This document shows, one piece after another, positions 28,001 to 36,231 of a stretch of 64,000 nucleotides of DNA (position 1 is the first letter of the stretch; each line of letters starts with the position of its first letter). The DNA comes from Dyadobacter sp. MSC1_007 (lineage in GTDB: Bacteria; Bacteroidota; Bacteroidia; Cytophagales; Spirosomataceae): assembly GCF_023667495.1 (NCBI RefSeq), contig NZ_JAMOZL010000005.1, positions 62,001 through 126,000 of the forward strand, in the 5' to 3' direction. The position numbers and the translations under genes are program-made. A model generated the notes under the pieces. It was not told where the DNA came from and searched no databases. It was given only the letters and a program-made list of their open reading frames with translations.

Positions 28001-29985
28001 CCATTGTCGACATCGCCTTTCAGTCTCAGATTTGTGTACACATATCCCTTGATGTCGGCGCTTTCAATTGTGCCGTCCAGCCGCGCTTTCATTGTTTTAG
28101 GCGCGTATCCAGAGCCTTCAACATCCGTCCGTAAGGTCAGTTTGCCCAATTCGGATGGCGGTTGCTTCATTAGTTTACCCAAATCAAACGCATTGAATGC
28201 TAATGTGCCATTGTATTGAGCGCGGAGACTGTCTGTGATATTTTTGAGGGTGCCGGAGAATGTGGCGTCACCAAAAGTGGTATTAATGGTAGTGGCAAGC
28301 GTAAGGTCCTCCATAGAGCCCTTTACTTTTCCGGACATTTTGATCTCGTCAGGCAGTTCAATGGAAGATGGCAAGGTGCTGTCCGGCAGCATTTTCATCA
28401 GGTCGGCTTTGGTAGAGGATATTTCTCCGATATCCAGGTTCACTGCCAGTTTTTCGGCATTAGGCAAGCCTTGAATGCGCCCGTCTGCATTCAAAACGGT
28501 GCCGTCGAGCATGCTGAACCTGGCCTTTGAGATCAGCATATCATCCACAGAACCCGTGATCTGCCCGGAGCCTTTTAGGACGCCATTGGGTTCTTTATCA
28601 AAAGGCGGGGTCTTGGCAAGGTCTGGGACGAGCAGCAATATATCTGCGAAAGCAATGCGGCTATCCGTCAGCCTTACTTTCAGTTTAACCTTCGCAATGT
28701 CTTTAGTAAGCTCGTCGAGATTTTTGTAACGCAGGCTTAGCTCATCCCTGAGCAGGGTATGAGGTGTTTTTATAAACAGTTTTCTCAAATATGTCTCCTG
28801 CTCTCCATAAGCGAAATCGGTGCGCGCCTCCTGCAAGCGGAAGCCACTTTTTTCGGAGAATGAGCCGGATTTGAGCACCCCGGCTATTTTTTCATCAGAG
28901 AATAGAAAATCCTGTAAGTCGATATTCAGGTTTTTGACATTCAAATGTGCGTAATCCAGACCTTTCGTCAGGGCTGCGGAATTGAAATCGTCGTACCTGA
29001 CATTATTATTTACAAGTTTGATACTGCCGACTTTTACATTCCAGCCCGGTGTTTCCACATCCTCGGCTATCGAGTCTTTTTTCGCCTCCGTAGCTTTGGG
29101 CTTTTTCGCGAATTCGGCATATACCGTCATATTTTCCAACGCCACATCCTTCACGTCCACGTGCTGGCTTCCCATGAATATGTTATTGACATGACCAGCC
29201 AGTTTTCCAACGGTCAGCCCGTTTTTCAAGCCCGCGATCTCGTCATTGAACTGCCATTGAAATTGTTGAATGTCGATATCGCCTACTTTGATGTCCAGGG
29301 AGTCGGCCGGATCCGGTTTTGGATCGGGGCCTGCCGCGGCTGTTTTTAATGCGGGATACATGCGCAATTTTACGCGGCTATTCAGCAAGGCGGTGCTGGT
29401 GAGATGATATTGCGAAAGCGTCGGGTTGAATTTATCGAATTTAATGACGGACGAATCGATATTGGCCTCCGCATCGGTGCCCGTCACAGCATCGCGATAG
29501 GACAGCCGCACACGTCTTAACGTGATCTGGTCAAGCCGCATTTTTAGCGGTTTTGAAGTGGAGGTATCCACTTCCGTTGTGTCCGTTCCGGCAAATGCAT
29601 CGACGATAAACTGGAAATTGAAAACAGTATCCGGAAGCACCCGGTTGATATTTGCATTCACTCCTTCCAGTTCCACTTTATTGATCCCGATGTCACCCTT
29701 GATCAGGCCGTACATATCGAGATCCACGTAGAGGCGCTTGCCCGCAAGGAGCGTATCGCCGTGCAAATCTTCAAAATATACCCCTTCAAGCAATATCCAG
29801 TCCGGAATATCGAACCGTACTTTTTCGATATTGACCTTGGTTTTAAGTTTTTTACGGAGATAAGAGTTGGCCTTGGATGTCAAAAAGTTCTGGCCAAACG
29901 GGGTTTGGAGCCCCCATATCGTTACGCCAATCAGGATTAATACGGTCAGGATTATTATGGCCAATACTTTGAGTGCTTTCTTCAT
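25048..29985 (-). CDS. tamB: TamB-family translocation/assembly protein (AsmA-like, DUF490)
   Basis: A 1645-residue protein anchored in the inner membrane by one N-terminal helix (VLAIIILTVLILIGVTIWGL) and otherwise spanning the periplasm. It is built of repeated beta-strand segments expected to form a long hydrophobic groove. The C-terminal part, about residues 1230-1640, is the conserved TamB domain, with the typical ILLTGNLTTPNITF-like stretch (VIITGNLTTPNITFNIVPG) and SQLLSDQLNNLASDLVKGVDL near the end. Family members help insert outer-membrane proteins and move phospholipids between membranes. The downstream tamL gene overlaps it, so the two are one operon. Confidence 0.95.
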   Translation of the reverse strand: MKKALKVLAIIILTVLILIGVTIWGLQTPFGQNFLTSKANSYLRKKLKTKVNIEKVRFDIPDWILLEGVYFEDLHGDTLLAGKRLYVDLDMYGLIKGDIGINKVELEGVNANINRVLPDTVFNFQFIVDAFAGTDTTEVDTSTSKPLKMRLDQITLRRVRLSYRDAVTGTDAEANIDSSVIKFDKFNPTLSQYHLTSTALLNSRVKLRMYPALKTAAAGPDPKPDPADSLDIKVGDIDIQQFQWQFNDEIAGLKNGLTVGKLAGHVNNIFMGSQHVDVKDVALENMTVYAEFAKKPKATEAKKDSIAEDVETPGWNVKVGSIKLVNNNVRYDDFNSAALTKGLDYAHLNVKNLNIDLQDFLFSDEKIAGVLKSGSFSEKSGFRLQEARTDFAYGEQETYLRKLFIKTPHTLLRDELSLRYKNLDELTKDIAKVKLKVRLTDSRIAFADILLLVPDLAKTPPFDKEPNGVLKGSGQITGSVDDMLISKARFSMLDGTVLNADGRIQGLPNAEKLAVNLDIGEISSTKADLMKMLPDSTLPSSIELPDEIKMSGKVKGSMEDLTLATTINTTFGDATFSGTLKNITDSLRAQYNGTLAFNAFDLGKLMKQPPSELGKLTLRTDVEGSGYAPKTMKARLDGTIESADIKGYVYTNLRLKGDVDNGLANISANMDDRNIDVDLTAQADLSKEYPSVKADVSITSLDLTALNLYADSLQVKGNIKVDMPSTNPENPLGTVNVNGLVLTHHRRPIGVSDINVQLTDSSGRKQANIDSPFLKAKMEGDYSYTELGDALLTEVGKHFKAPDLTYTEVTKPTNFTLNATVINHPVFQMFVPGLKEMNNVQFQARMDNQKDSSIVARLTLPMVDYDSIRIERVSVDFNTLEENAGLNAYVGMVNTGSFRMQNASLQSTIVANDIKFDFVVKDSVNTERHAVKGDLAVANNQYRLNLRDDLLLNYDKWATDTAGYVSYATDSLFVKDFSISNKGQSLKINSTTDAPNSPLDIAMTNVEIGPLIEIATLDSTLATGTLNGKVMLSNYMTAPVYTGELTINNLAVTKIPVGDLSLKATNETENLIRVAMSLVNDQNDVNLTGSYNVNSDSPMDFKMDVKKLSAKTIEAFSLGELKRAEGNVTGNIAITGSTDSPKLNGEVNFDKVAFNATQTGSRYSLAGQKISFAGQNINFNNFIIADSTNQQAKINGNVNIATLPDVGYNLTIDAKNFNVLNSTQKQNELFFGKANIDANLTVKGKGAKSVIDGKVKVDPGSNVTVVMPNDATESGDATKGVIEFVDMSDSTQVAKADSVEDSKNIMVDFVSQISLDIDVDDKSEFRVVIDELNGDNIRLKGNAQLNTGVAPNGQLFLLGSYDLTEGSYDLTLQILKRKFEIKEKSTLLWTGDPMKADLNITAAYPVMVDPGSIAAKFQGASKIPIEVQVIITGNLTTPNITFNIVPGKSIDEQVKSDITNQTFWRDMELSPSEMNKQAFALLITNKFITDQSTSGFNIGSSAEAVARQSVSQLLSDQLNNLASDLVKGVDLDIGVNSTADQSTGARTDLNVGLSKAFLNNRLKISVGKNFELESQNNAGNSTEVFDNIALDYLISKDGRYMFRGYRKNQYQSILEGFIIETGVSFIITADYDLLREIFKKQRDEK

Positions 29986-30039
29986 CCCGGGCTGTTAATT
30001 CCTGCCGCCACAGGCAGGTGTTGAGAACTACGCTTATTA

Positions 30040-30079
30040 TAAAAAATCTGGACGGTTAAAGCCGTTTTAACCATCCAGA
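30040..30079 (-). terminator. Hairpin terminator after the 30106 gene
   Basis: Minus-strand 14-bp stem TCTGGATGGTTAAA / TTTAACCGTCCAGA with one wobble pair and a 5-base loop, followed by a T run (complement of 30040-30046). It ends the gene at 30106-30816 before tamB. Confidence 0.85.
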
Positions 30080-30105
30080 AGCATTTGACTTGGGTATTGC
30101 TGTTA

Positions 30106-30816
30106 TTATCTTTTAAATAAATCCACACCAACCTGCTCATTCACAGTCAGCGCCGACTTGATTGTCACGGGCTTTTTATCCGTGCTGGTCAACTCCACGA
30201 GTTTGGTCGGGTACGAGATTCCGTAGGCGGATTTCGCATAGTCGGATAGGTCAGTGGTCGTTTCCACACCAGCTTGTGATTCTTTCTGGCGAACCAACAG
30301 GCCGGTTTTTGCGTCGAAATACAAGTTATATTTTACGCCTTTACCTTGCAGCTCCACCTGGTTCACCTGCACGCCGTTGAGTGTTTCGGTACCCACGGTC
30401 GTTGCGATCAGGCCCCGGTTTTTGTAATCGATAAATGGGGCGAGGTTATCATACATTTCCAGCCGCATATTTTGTTGTTCGGCTTGGCTAAGGTCTTTTA
30501 CATCCACTTTTTGCCCGATAGGCACTTTAATCCATCCCTGGTCACCCTTCACCGTGTATACAAAGCTCCGTTTCATAATGGTTTTGTTCTTATGAATGGA
30601 TTGGTCGGGTATAGAAGCTGTGATAACGGCGTCGTATGGAGTTGCAGCAGAGGCGGAATAGCTTCTTTTAAGGTTGTAGGATTTTATTCCATCCCATAAG
30701 TTCTTTCCACCGGTTGCTTTGTAAAACTGGGCGAAAATAGAATCCGCAGGCAGTTTTTGCGCATAAGAGCCAGCCGACATAAGCATTAGTGCGGCCAGCA
30801 TTTGTAACTTTTTCAT
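30106..30816 (-). CDS. Periplasmic LolA-like protein of unknown function
   Basis: 236 residues with a clear signal peptide (KLQMLAALMLMSAGSYAQ). The mature part has the pattern of LolA/LppX-fold outer-membrane lipoprotein-sorting-like proteins: an N-terminal helix with FAQFYKATGGKNLWDGI, then successive strands, and the segment VQVNQVELQGKGVKYNLYFD followed by DAKTGLLVRQKES, a motif common in this fold. It differs from the true lolA at 39951. It is a single-gene unit with its own terminator and its role is unknown; binding of a lipid or lipoprotein is possible. Confidence 0.7.
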   Translation of the reverse strand: MKKLQMLAALMLMSAGSYAQKLPADSIFAQFYKATGGKNLWDGIKSYNLKRSYSASAATPYDAVITASIPDQSIHKNKTIMKRSFVYTVKGDQGWIKVPIGQKVDVKDLSQAEQQNMRLEMYDNLAPFIDYKNRGLIATTVGTETLNGVQVNQVELQGKGVKYNLYFDAKTGLLVRQKESQAGVETTTDLSDYAKSAYGISYPTKLVELTSTDKKPVTIKSALTVNEQVGVDLFKR

Positions 30817-31015
30817 TGTTGTAAAGATTTGTGTTAAGTGCTCCGGATCTGTTCCAGTCTGGATTTTAGATCGCTAAAGACGTTCGGGGTTTAAATAAGT
30901 AAAATAAAACGACTATTGATACCGCTCTTTGCAAAAACCGTTCCATCAATTAGCCATACCACAAAACCCTCCATTTTGCTGCGTTTGACCATTTATGCCG
31001 AACCCGCTGTAAATG

Positions 31016-31048
31016 AAAAAGGAAAGACCGTGAAAGTCCTTCCTTTTT
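31016..31048 (-). terminator. Hairpin terminator after the TonB receptor gene
   Basis: Minus-strand 13-bp stem AAAAAGGAAGGAC / GTCTTTCCTTTTT with one wobble pair and a 7-base loop, located 28 bases beyond the stop at 31076. The A and T ends make it usable in both directions. Confidence 0.8.
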
Positions 31049-31075
31049 AGCACTGATATATTTTTCAAATGCCTG

Positions 31076-33502
31076 TCAGGCATCGTCGCCGCTTGCGGAA
31101 ATTTTACCGAATCTGTATTGGAATGTCACATTGACGAGGCGGTTGGTCTGGTGCCACAACGAGGATTGAGCATAGCTGCTGGTGTTCAGCTGGCTTTTGT
31201 AATTTCTGGACAAGAAGATATCCTGCACATTGAACGAAATCGTCGCCTTCTTTTCGAGCAAGTCTTTACGGATACCCATATTAGCGATGAAAACACCGTC
31301 GCGTGTACCCTGCGCGATCGCCCGTGGACCTTCATAATTCACATATGCGGATGCGCGGAAGTCGGCCGGTAATGTAATGAACGCATTCAGGTTGCCCGAA
31401 TAGCTCCATGTGCGGTTATCAATATTAGCCAGTGCCGATACCACTTCGCTCCGGAAAACCCGGCCGCTACCATTGATTTTCAGGACATCACCGAATTTCT
31501 GAGAGAAATCAGTTTCAAAACCATAAGAAAACTCGCGGCCCACATTGTCATAACGGGTCAATGAAATGCCCGTTTCGTTAACCGTGCGGATCTGCGTGAT
31601 CGCATTGTTCGAATAATCCATGAACAGCGATGGCCCCCAACCGCCATTAGCTTCGTAGTTGGAATAGCCCATTTCCGCTTTATGCGTGAACTCGGGACGC
31701 AAGTTCGGATTACCCGTTTTTACATTGCGCGGATCCGATACGTCGGTGTAAGGGTTCAGCCAGTCGGCTTCCGGACGTTGCACCCGGCGACTATAATTCA
31801 GCTTGATCTGGGATGATTCGCCAAGTTTGCGTGTGAGCGCAAATGATGGCACCAGTGTAAGGAAATGCACACTGAAATCACGGTTAAGGCTTATCTGGTT
31901 AATATCCTGGTTGTAATCTGTCACGCGCAAACCGGCTCGGATGCCCCATAGGTCAGTTTTCTGCGAGAAGGTCATAAAACCAGTGTAGGTCGCGTCCTTG
32001 TATCCGAAAACGTTACTGATATTATTGTCGAAAACGTATGCATTGGTCTCTCTGTCAAGATTATAAAATGCGTTTACGTTGTCATTAGCGCTGGTACGCG
32101 AGCGCAAACCTACTTCCAGTGTCGATTTCGGCGTGATCGGCCAGGTGTAATCTGTATTCAGGAAAAGCGAATGGCGGTTGTTGTTGCGAAGGTTCTGTTG
32201 ATTTCTTAGCAGACTGTCAATTTCGCTTTCCTGGTTGAAATACGACTCGCCATCGGAACCTCCGAGCGAATAGCTGGAATTGAAGTTCAGCTGATGGTCT
32301 TTTTCTGCAAATTTCAAGCGGTAATCCAAATTGAAATTGAGATTGTCACCATTCCCTTTGCTGTTATTCAACCGTCGGAAAGTTTCTGTCACCAGGCCTG
32401 TTTGCAAGCTGGTTTCGTTGAGGATATTACTATTGTTGCGGTTGTTATCCCGCGAATAGTTGACGCCCGCTTCGAGTGAATTCTTGTCATTGATGTCGTA
32501 ATTCACACCCACGCGGCCAAACAGGCCTTTTCCTTTATTACCGCCGGTTCCTGTTTGTTGCAAATGGGTAGGCATGTCGGAAGCCAAATTATCTCGGTTC
32601 AATGTCCTTTCCCACGTCATAGCACGGGTCTGGCCGCTTCCAAATGCATTCAAGCCAAACTTTCCTGCCTTATAACTGATATTACCGGAAGCACTGTTGT
32701 TGTTTTTGGTACCGATGCTCAACCGCGCGCCGCCGTTGGTCCCGCGGATCTTGGTCTTCTTGGTAATGATGTCGATCACACCCGAGGCGCCTTCGCCTTC
32801 GTATTTCGCGGACGGCGTAGTCATCACGTCGATCCGCTCGATCAGGTTGGCCGGGAATGACTGTAATATCGTCGGCAGGTCGCTACCGTAAAGATTGGAC
32901 GGCTTCCCGTCGATCAGCACCACCACATTGCCTTTGCCGCGAACTTGCGGGTTTCCATTTTCATCCAGGGATACCGCCGGGACTTTTTCCAGCAGGTCGC
33001 TTACATTATTACTGGTAGCCAGCATGTCTTTGCCGATGTTGACGATCTTTTTATCGATATCGTCGACGATCATGCTTTTTTCTCCTCTTACGATTACTTC
33101 GTTTAGTTTTTTAGCCTCGGGAAGCATAGTAAGCGTGCCGAGGTCCAGCAGGTTGGCCTCGGTAGCCACACTGACATTCGGCCGGTAGAAAGTCTGATAA
33201 CCCATGTTGGTCACCCGGAGAATGTAGTTGCCGGGCGTGACGTTAGCAATCGTGAACACGCCGTTTTCATCGGCCACCACGCCATTAGCGAGGGACGAAT
33301 CTTTGGTCATCAATAATGCCACTGTGGCAAAGCTTACGCCTGCATTATTGGGTGCTTCCACGATTTTACCCACGAGTTTTCCGCCGTCGGCCCGTTGTGA
33401 TTTTGTAATATTCACAAGAGTTGTGCCGGTGTTGGGAGAAGCAAAAAGTAGCTGGATAGGTAGAGTTAATGCAATAATGTTAAGAAACGAGTTTCTTTTC
33501 AC
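31076..33502 (-). CDS. TonB-dependent outer-membrane receptor with regulatory-like N-domain
   Basis: An 808-residue outer-membrane protein. A signal peptide is followed by a carboxypeptidase-regulatory-like domain (about residues 38-115, GKLVGKIVEAPNNAGVSFAT), a plug domain (residues 135-250, with VSDLLEKVPAVSLDENGNP and a VRGKGNVVVLIDGKPS segment), and a barrel of the outer_membrane_beta-barrel_3 type ending in VTFQYRFGKIS. It is not a SusC: the typical SusC length near 1000 and a downstream SusD partner are both missing. The substrate is unknown; related receptors carry siderophores, peptides or sugars. It is divergent from the GH20 gene at 33750. Confidence 0.9.
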   Translation of the reverse strand: MKRNSFLNIIALTLPIQLLFASPNTGTTLVNITKSQRADGGKLVGKIVEAPNNAGVSFATVALLMTKDSSLANGVVADENGVFTIANVTPGNYILRVTNMGYQTFYRPNVSVATEANLLDLGTLTMLPEAKKLNEVIVRGEKSMIVDDIDKKIVNIGKDMLATSNNVSDLLEKVPAVSLDENGNPQVRGKGNVVVLIDGKPSNLYGSDLPTILQSFPANLIERIDVMTTPSAKYEGEGASGVIDIITKKTKIRGTNGGARLSIGTKNNNSASGNISYKAGKFGLNAFGSGQTRAMTWERTLNRDNLASDMPTHLQQTGTGGNKGKGLFGRVGVNYDINDKNSLEAGVNYSRDNNRNNSNILNETSLQTGLVTETFRRLNNSKGNGDNLNFNLDYRLKFAEKDHQLNFNSSYSLGGSDGESYFNQESEIDSLLRNQQNLRNNNRHSLFLNTDYTWPITPKSTLEVGLRSRTSANDNVNAFYNLDRETNAYVFDNNISNVFGYKDATYTGFMTFSQKTDLWGIRAGLRVTDYNQDINQISLNRDFSVHFLTLVPSFALTRKLGESSQIKLNYSRRVQRPEADWLNPYTDVSDPRNVKTGNPNLRPEFTHKAEMGYSNYEANGGWGPSLFMDYSNNAITQIRTVNETGISLTRYDNVGREFSYGFETDFSQKFGDVLKINGSGRVFRSEVVSALANIDNRTWSYSGNLNAFITLPADFRASAYVNYEGPRAIAQGTRDGVFIANMGIRKDLLEKKATISFNVQDIFLSRNYKSQLNTSSYAQSSLWHQTNRLVNVTFQYRFGKISASGDDA

Positions 33503-33602
33503 GGGTAAAGGATTTAGATTTTATTAGGAGTTAAGTCAGACAAAATATCTTGCAGTGTGTGAGGAAATGTAACAAAACCCAGTTGCAAGGCTTTAATAGG
33601 TA

Positions 33603-33610
33603 CAAAGTTA
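33603..33610 (-). promoter_or_regulatory. Possible -7 box of the TonB receptor gene
   Basis: TAACTTTG on the minus strand matches TAnnTTTG exactly, about 100 bases upstream of the receptor start. No clear TTTG -33 element is found at the right distance, so the call is weak. Confidence 0.3.
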
Positions 33611-33749
33611 CATGAATATTGGTAACGTACCCGGTTTCTGAATAATTACATGGAATTATAAAAAAATAAAGATTGGTTTAGTTTCTAAAAACCAACAGAT
33701 TATCTTGCAATGTTTTTAAATAATTTTAATAAATCCTGCTTTTCTTAAA

Positions 33750-35378
33750 ATGAAACGTTTCCTTTTTATAATGATTTGCTGTGTAGCCATGCATTCGTCG
33801 TGGGCGCAGTTGAATATCATTCCCAAACCCAGCCAGGTGCTTACAGCCAAAGGCGAATGGACATTAAAAGCTAAAACAAAGATCGGCGCGCCGGCCGATG
33901 TCAAATGGACCCATGTAGCCGGAATGCTCGCATCGCAGCTTGGAAAGGCAACCGGACAGGCGCCTCAAACCGTTAAAGGTAAGGGGGATATTACCCTGGT
34001 GGCATCCGCGGATACAAGCTTGCGCGAAGAAGGCTATCGCTTGCTGGTCACTTCAAAAGGTGTTACCATTCAGGCGCAGACGGCCAAAGGCGCTTTCTAC
34101 GGTGTGCAGACATTGCTGCAATTGCTTCCTGCCGAGGTTTTTAGCCCTGAGCCGGTAGCAGGTGTGAAGTGGACGGTGCCTTATGTGACTATCAAAGATG
34201 TACCGCGTTACGCTTACCGTGGGTTGATGCTCGACGTAAGTCGTCATTTCATGCCTGTCGATTTTGTGAAAAAGTATATCGACCTGATTGCGCTGCACAA
34301 GCAGAACCAGTTTCACTGGCATTTGACGGACGACCAGGGCTGGCGTATCGAGATTAAAAAATATCCTGAACTGAAAACGATCAGTTCGAAGCGGAAGGAG
34401 ACGATGAAGGGGCATTATTCGGACCAGAAATACGATGGTATCCCTTATGAAGGCTTTTATACCCAGGAAGAGATTAAGGATGTGCTGAAATATGCCGAGG
34501 AGCGCTTTGTGAACGTGATCCCTGAAATCGAAATGCCGGGCCATGCATTGGCGGCGCTGGCTGCTTATCCGCAACTGGGCAATAATCCTGACAAAATCTA
34601 TCAGGTAGGAACCAAATGGGGCGTTTATGAAGATGTTTTCATGCCACGGGAGGAGACTTTCAAGTTCCTGGAAGATGTATTAACAGAGGTGATCGATCTT
34701 TTTCCAAGCAAATACATCCATATCGGCGGCGACGAATGCCCGAAAACACAATGGGAGGAAAGCCGTTTCGCACAGGCTCTGATCAAGAAGGAAAATCTGA
34801 AAGACGCGCACGGGCTGCAAAGCTATGTGATCAAGCGTATTGATAAATTTATCACCGCAAAAGGCCGTCGGATGATCGGCTGGGACGAGATCCTCGAAGG
34901 AGGACTTTCACCTAATGCAACGGTAATGAGCTGGCGTGGCACCGAAGGCGGCATCGCGGCCGCAAAGGAGCGCCACGACGTGGTGATGACACCCAACAAC
35001 TTTGTTTACCTGGATCATTATCAGGCCGAAGCCAGCACGCAGCCTGTTGCTATCGGCGGTTTCACGGATCTTGCGGAGTCCTATTCCTACGAACCAACAC
35101 CAGCCGAACTTTCCCCGGAAGAAGCAAAACACATCCTTGGCGTGCAAGGCAATGTGTGGACGGAATACATGAAGACGCCCGCGTATGTGGAATACATGGT
35201 GTGGCCGCGTGCAACCGCATTGGCAGAGGTAGGTTGGACGCCTAAAAACGGTAAGAACTTCGAAGATTTCAGCAAGCGCATGGAAGTTCATAGAAAGCGT
35301 CTGGATTACCTGGGAGTCAACTACTTTGGTGCGCCTATCAACAAAAAATTCGAATATGTGTGGCCGGTCAAAAAGTAA
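33750..35378 (+). CDS. Secreted beta-N-acetylhexosaminidase, GH20
   Basis: A 542-residue exported enzyme (signal peptide FLFIMICCVAMHSSWAQ) that removes terminal N-acetylglucosamine or N-acetylgalactosamine from glycans. The GH20b-type N-terminal domain spans about residues 20-150 and the catalytic TIM barrel the rest. Key motifs are FHWHLTDDQGWRIEIKKYP and the catalytic Asp-Glu pair in HIGGDECPKTQW, with the substrate-assisted mechanism of the family. C-terminal MVWPRATALAEVGW is also standard. It probably acts in the periplasm on chitin oligosaccharides, host-type glycans or cell-wall sugars. It stands alone with a good terminator downstream. Confidence 0.95.
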   Translation: MKRFLFIMICCVAMHSSWAQLNIIPKPSQVLTAKGEWTLKAKTKIGAPADVKWTHVAGMLASQLGKATGQAPQTVKGKGDITLVASADTSLREEGYRLLVTSKGVTIQAQTAKGAFYGVQTLLQLLPAEVFSPEPVAGVKWTVPYVTIKDVPRYAYRGLMLDVSRHFMPVDFVKKYIDLIALHKQNQFHWHLTDDQGWRIEIKKYPELKTISSKRKETMKGHYSDQKYDGIPYEGFYTQEEIKDVLKYAEERFVNVIPEIEMPGHALAALAAYPQLGNNPDKIYQVGTKWGVYEDVFMPREETFKFLEDVLTEVIDLFPSKYIHIGGDECPKTQWEESRFAQALIKKENLKDAHGLQSYVIKRIDKFITAKGRRMIGWDEILEGGLSPNATVMSWRGTEGGIAAAKERHDVVMTPNNFVYLDHYQAEASTQPVAIGGFTDLAESYSYEPTPAELSPEEAKHILGVQGNVWTEYMKTPAYVEYMVWPRATALAEVGWTPKNGKNFEDFSKRMEVHRKRLDYLGVNYFGAPINKKFEYVWPVKK

Positions 35379-35403
35379 GGCCCGGTTTTAGATAAGTGTA
35401 AAG

Positions 35404-35433
35404 GGCATCCCGACGATTGGGATGCCTTTTTTT
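35404..35433 (+). terminator. Rho-independent terminator after the GH20 gene
   Basis: Perfect 8-bp stem GGCATCCC (35404-35411) / GGGATGCC (35419-35426), 7-base loop, then seven T residues. It lies about 25 bases after the stop codon. Confidence 0.9.
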
Positions 35434-35435
35434 GT

Positions 35436-35443
35436 TATGTTTG
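35436..35443 (+). promoter_or_regulatory. Possible -7 box of the 35465 two-gene unit
   Basis: TATGTTTG matches TAnnTTTG exactly and sits directly after the GH20 terminator, 22 bases before the start codon at 35465. A TTG lies 16 bases upstream inside the terminator stem region, a short spacer, so the -33 element is doubtful. Confidence 0.35.
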
Positions 35444-35464
35444 TTTAATCATTATTGATCAGCG

Positions 35465-35677
35465 ATGCGTAAAAGGGAAATTAAGATATATGGCTCTTTT
35501 GAAGAACAAGAAGAAGACAGATGGAACAAGATAATCCACTCTTCGTTGGAAGAGCGCTGGGTAGCATTTTGGCGACTTCGAAATTTCCACAAAAACTTTT
35601 TTGGGAATAACGTTGAGGAAACCCGGCCTGTTAACGCAAAGAAGAAGATCATTATATCAAAGCCGGAATGGATGTAG
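35465..35677 (+). CDS. Small basic protein upstream of a nucleotidyltransferase
   Basis: A 70-residue soluble protein rich in charged residues (MRKREIKIYGSFEEQEEDRW and so on). It overlaps the next gene by 10 bases (35668-35677), so the two are translationally coupled. I have seen this pattern, a short protein beginning with an IKIYxSFEEQE-like stretch ahead of a MNT-type nucleotidyltransferase, in other Bacteroidota (memory of the pattern, not checked). It may be the regulatory or antitoxin-like partner of the enzyme. No domain can be named. Confidence 0.6.
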   Translation: MRKREIKIYGSFEEQEEDRWNKIIHSSLEERWVAFWRLRNFHKNFFGNNVEETRPVNAKKKIIISKPEWM

Positions 35678-36153
35678 AAAATGAAGAGTTTCTGAGATTT
35701 GTTCGGGTTGCCGGCGAAAACCGACTTGAATATCTGCTGATCGGTGGTCTAGCCCTCGCTATGCACGGAATTGTGCGTTATACGCAGGATGCAGATGTCT
35801 GGATTGCCCCGACGGATGAAAACAAAGAGCATTTTCTCGATACATTGATTGGTTTGGGATATGATTCCGAAGAACTGGACAATATCAGGCAGCTGGATTT
35901 TAAGGAACCACAAATCTTAAAGTTGGAAGGGCCGATAGACATTCTGACAAGGGTTCATTTTCGAATGGAGTATGATGTATGCAGGTCGAGGGCGCGTGAA
36001 TTCGAGTCTGCCGTTGGGTATAAAATCTATTTTATCCATATCAATGATCTCCGGGAGTTTAAAATTCTTGCCAGGCGGCCAAAGGATTTATACGATGTTG
36101 TGATGATAGATCAGCTCCTGGAAAAAATATCAGGCAAATCCGACGGGAACTAA
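35668..36153 (+). CDS. Nucleotidyltransferase-fold protein (MNT/AbiEii-like)
   Basis: A 161-residue protein with the minimal polymerase-beta-type nucleotidyltransferase core. The Gly-Gly motif is in LLIGGLALAMHG (Gly26-Gly27), the metal pair in RYTQDADVWI (Asp41 and Asp43), and the third acid is probably Asp91 in GPIDILTRV. In type IV and MNT/HEPN-type toxin-antitoxin systems such proteins transfer nucleotides to tRNA or to a partner protein. It follows a coupled 70-residue gene; no HEPN gene is visible. pyrD begins 79 bases downstream and is probably separate. Toxin or antitoxin role is inference. Confidence 0.8.
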   Translation: MDVENEEFLRFVRVAGENRLEYLLIGGLALAMHGIVRYTQDADVWIAPTDENKEHFLDTLIGLGYDSEELDNIRQLDFKEPQILKLEGPIDILTRVHFRMEYDVCRSRAREFESAVGYKIYFIHINDLREFKILARRPKDLYDVVMIDQLLEKISGKSDGN

Positions 36154-36219
36154 TTTGCCCCTGCCGTTTCTTCAAAAATAAAAATCCGATTCCCCACCAG
36201 CCCTTCCTCTGAAAGATTA

Positions 36220-36227
36220 TATTTTTG
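36220..36227 (+). promoter_or_regulatory. Possible -7 box giving a very short or no leader for pyrD
   Basis: TATTTTTG matches TAnnTTTG exactly and ends 4 bases before the pyrD ATG at 36232. Transcription would begin at or next to the start codon. No TTTG -33 element is seen at 19-21 bases upstream. Confidence 0.35.
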
Positions 36228-36231
36228 CAGG

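Noticed and set aside
31076-33502. The TonB receptor as a SusC of a glycan utilisation locus
   Set aside because: Length is about 808 residues, no SusD gene follows, and the barrel is of another type.
35668-36153. A classical AbiE type IV toxin-antitoxin system
   Set aside because: AbiEii proteins are larger and AbiEi partners are about 200 residues with a helix-turn-helix. Only the nucleotidyltransferase core is shared.
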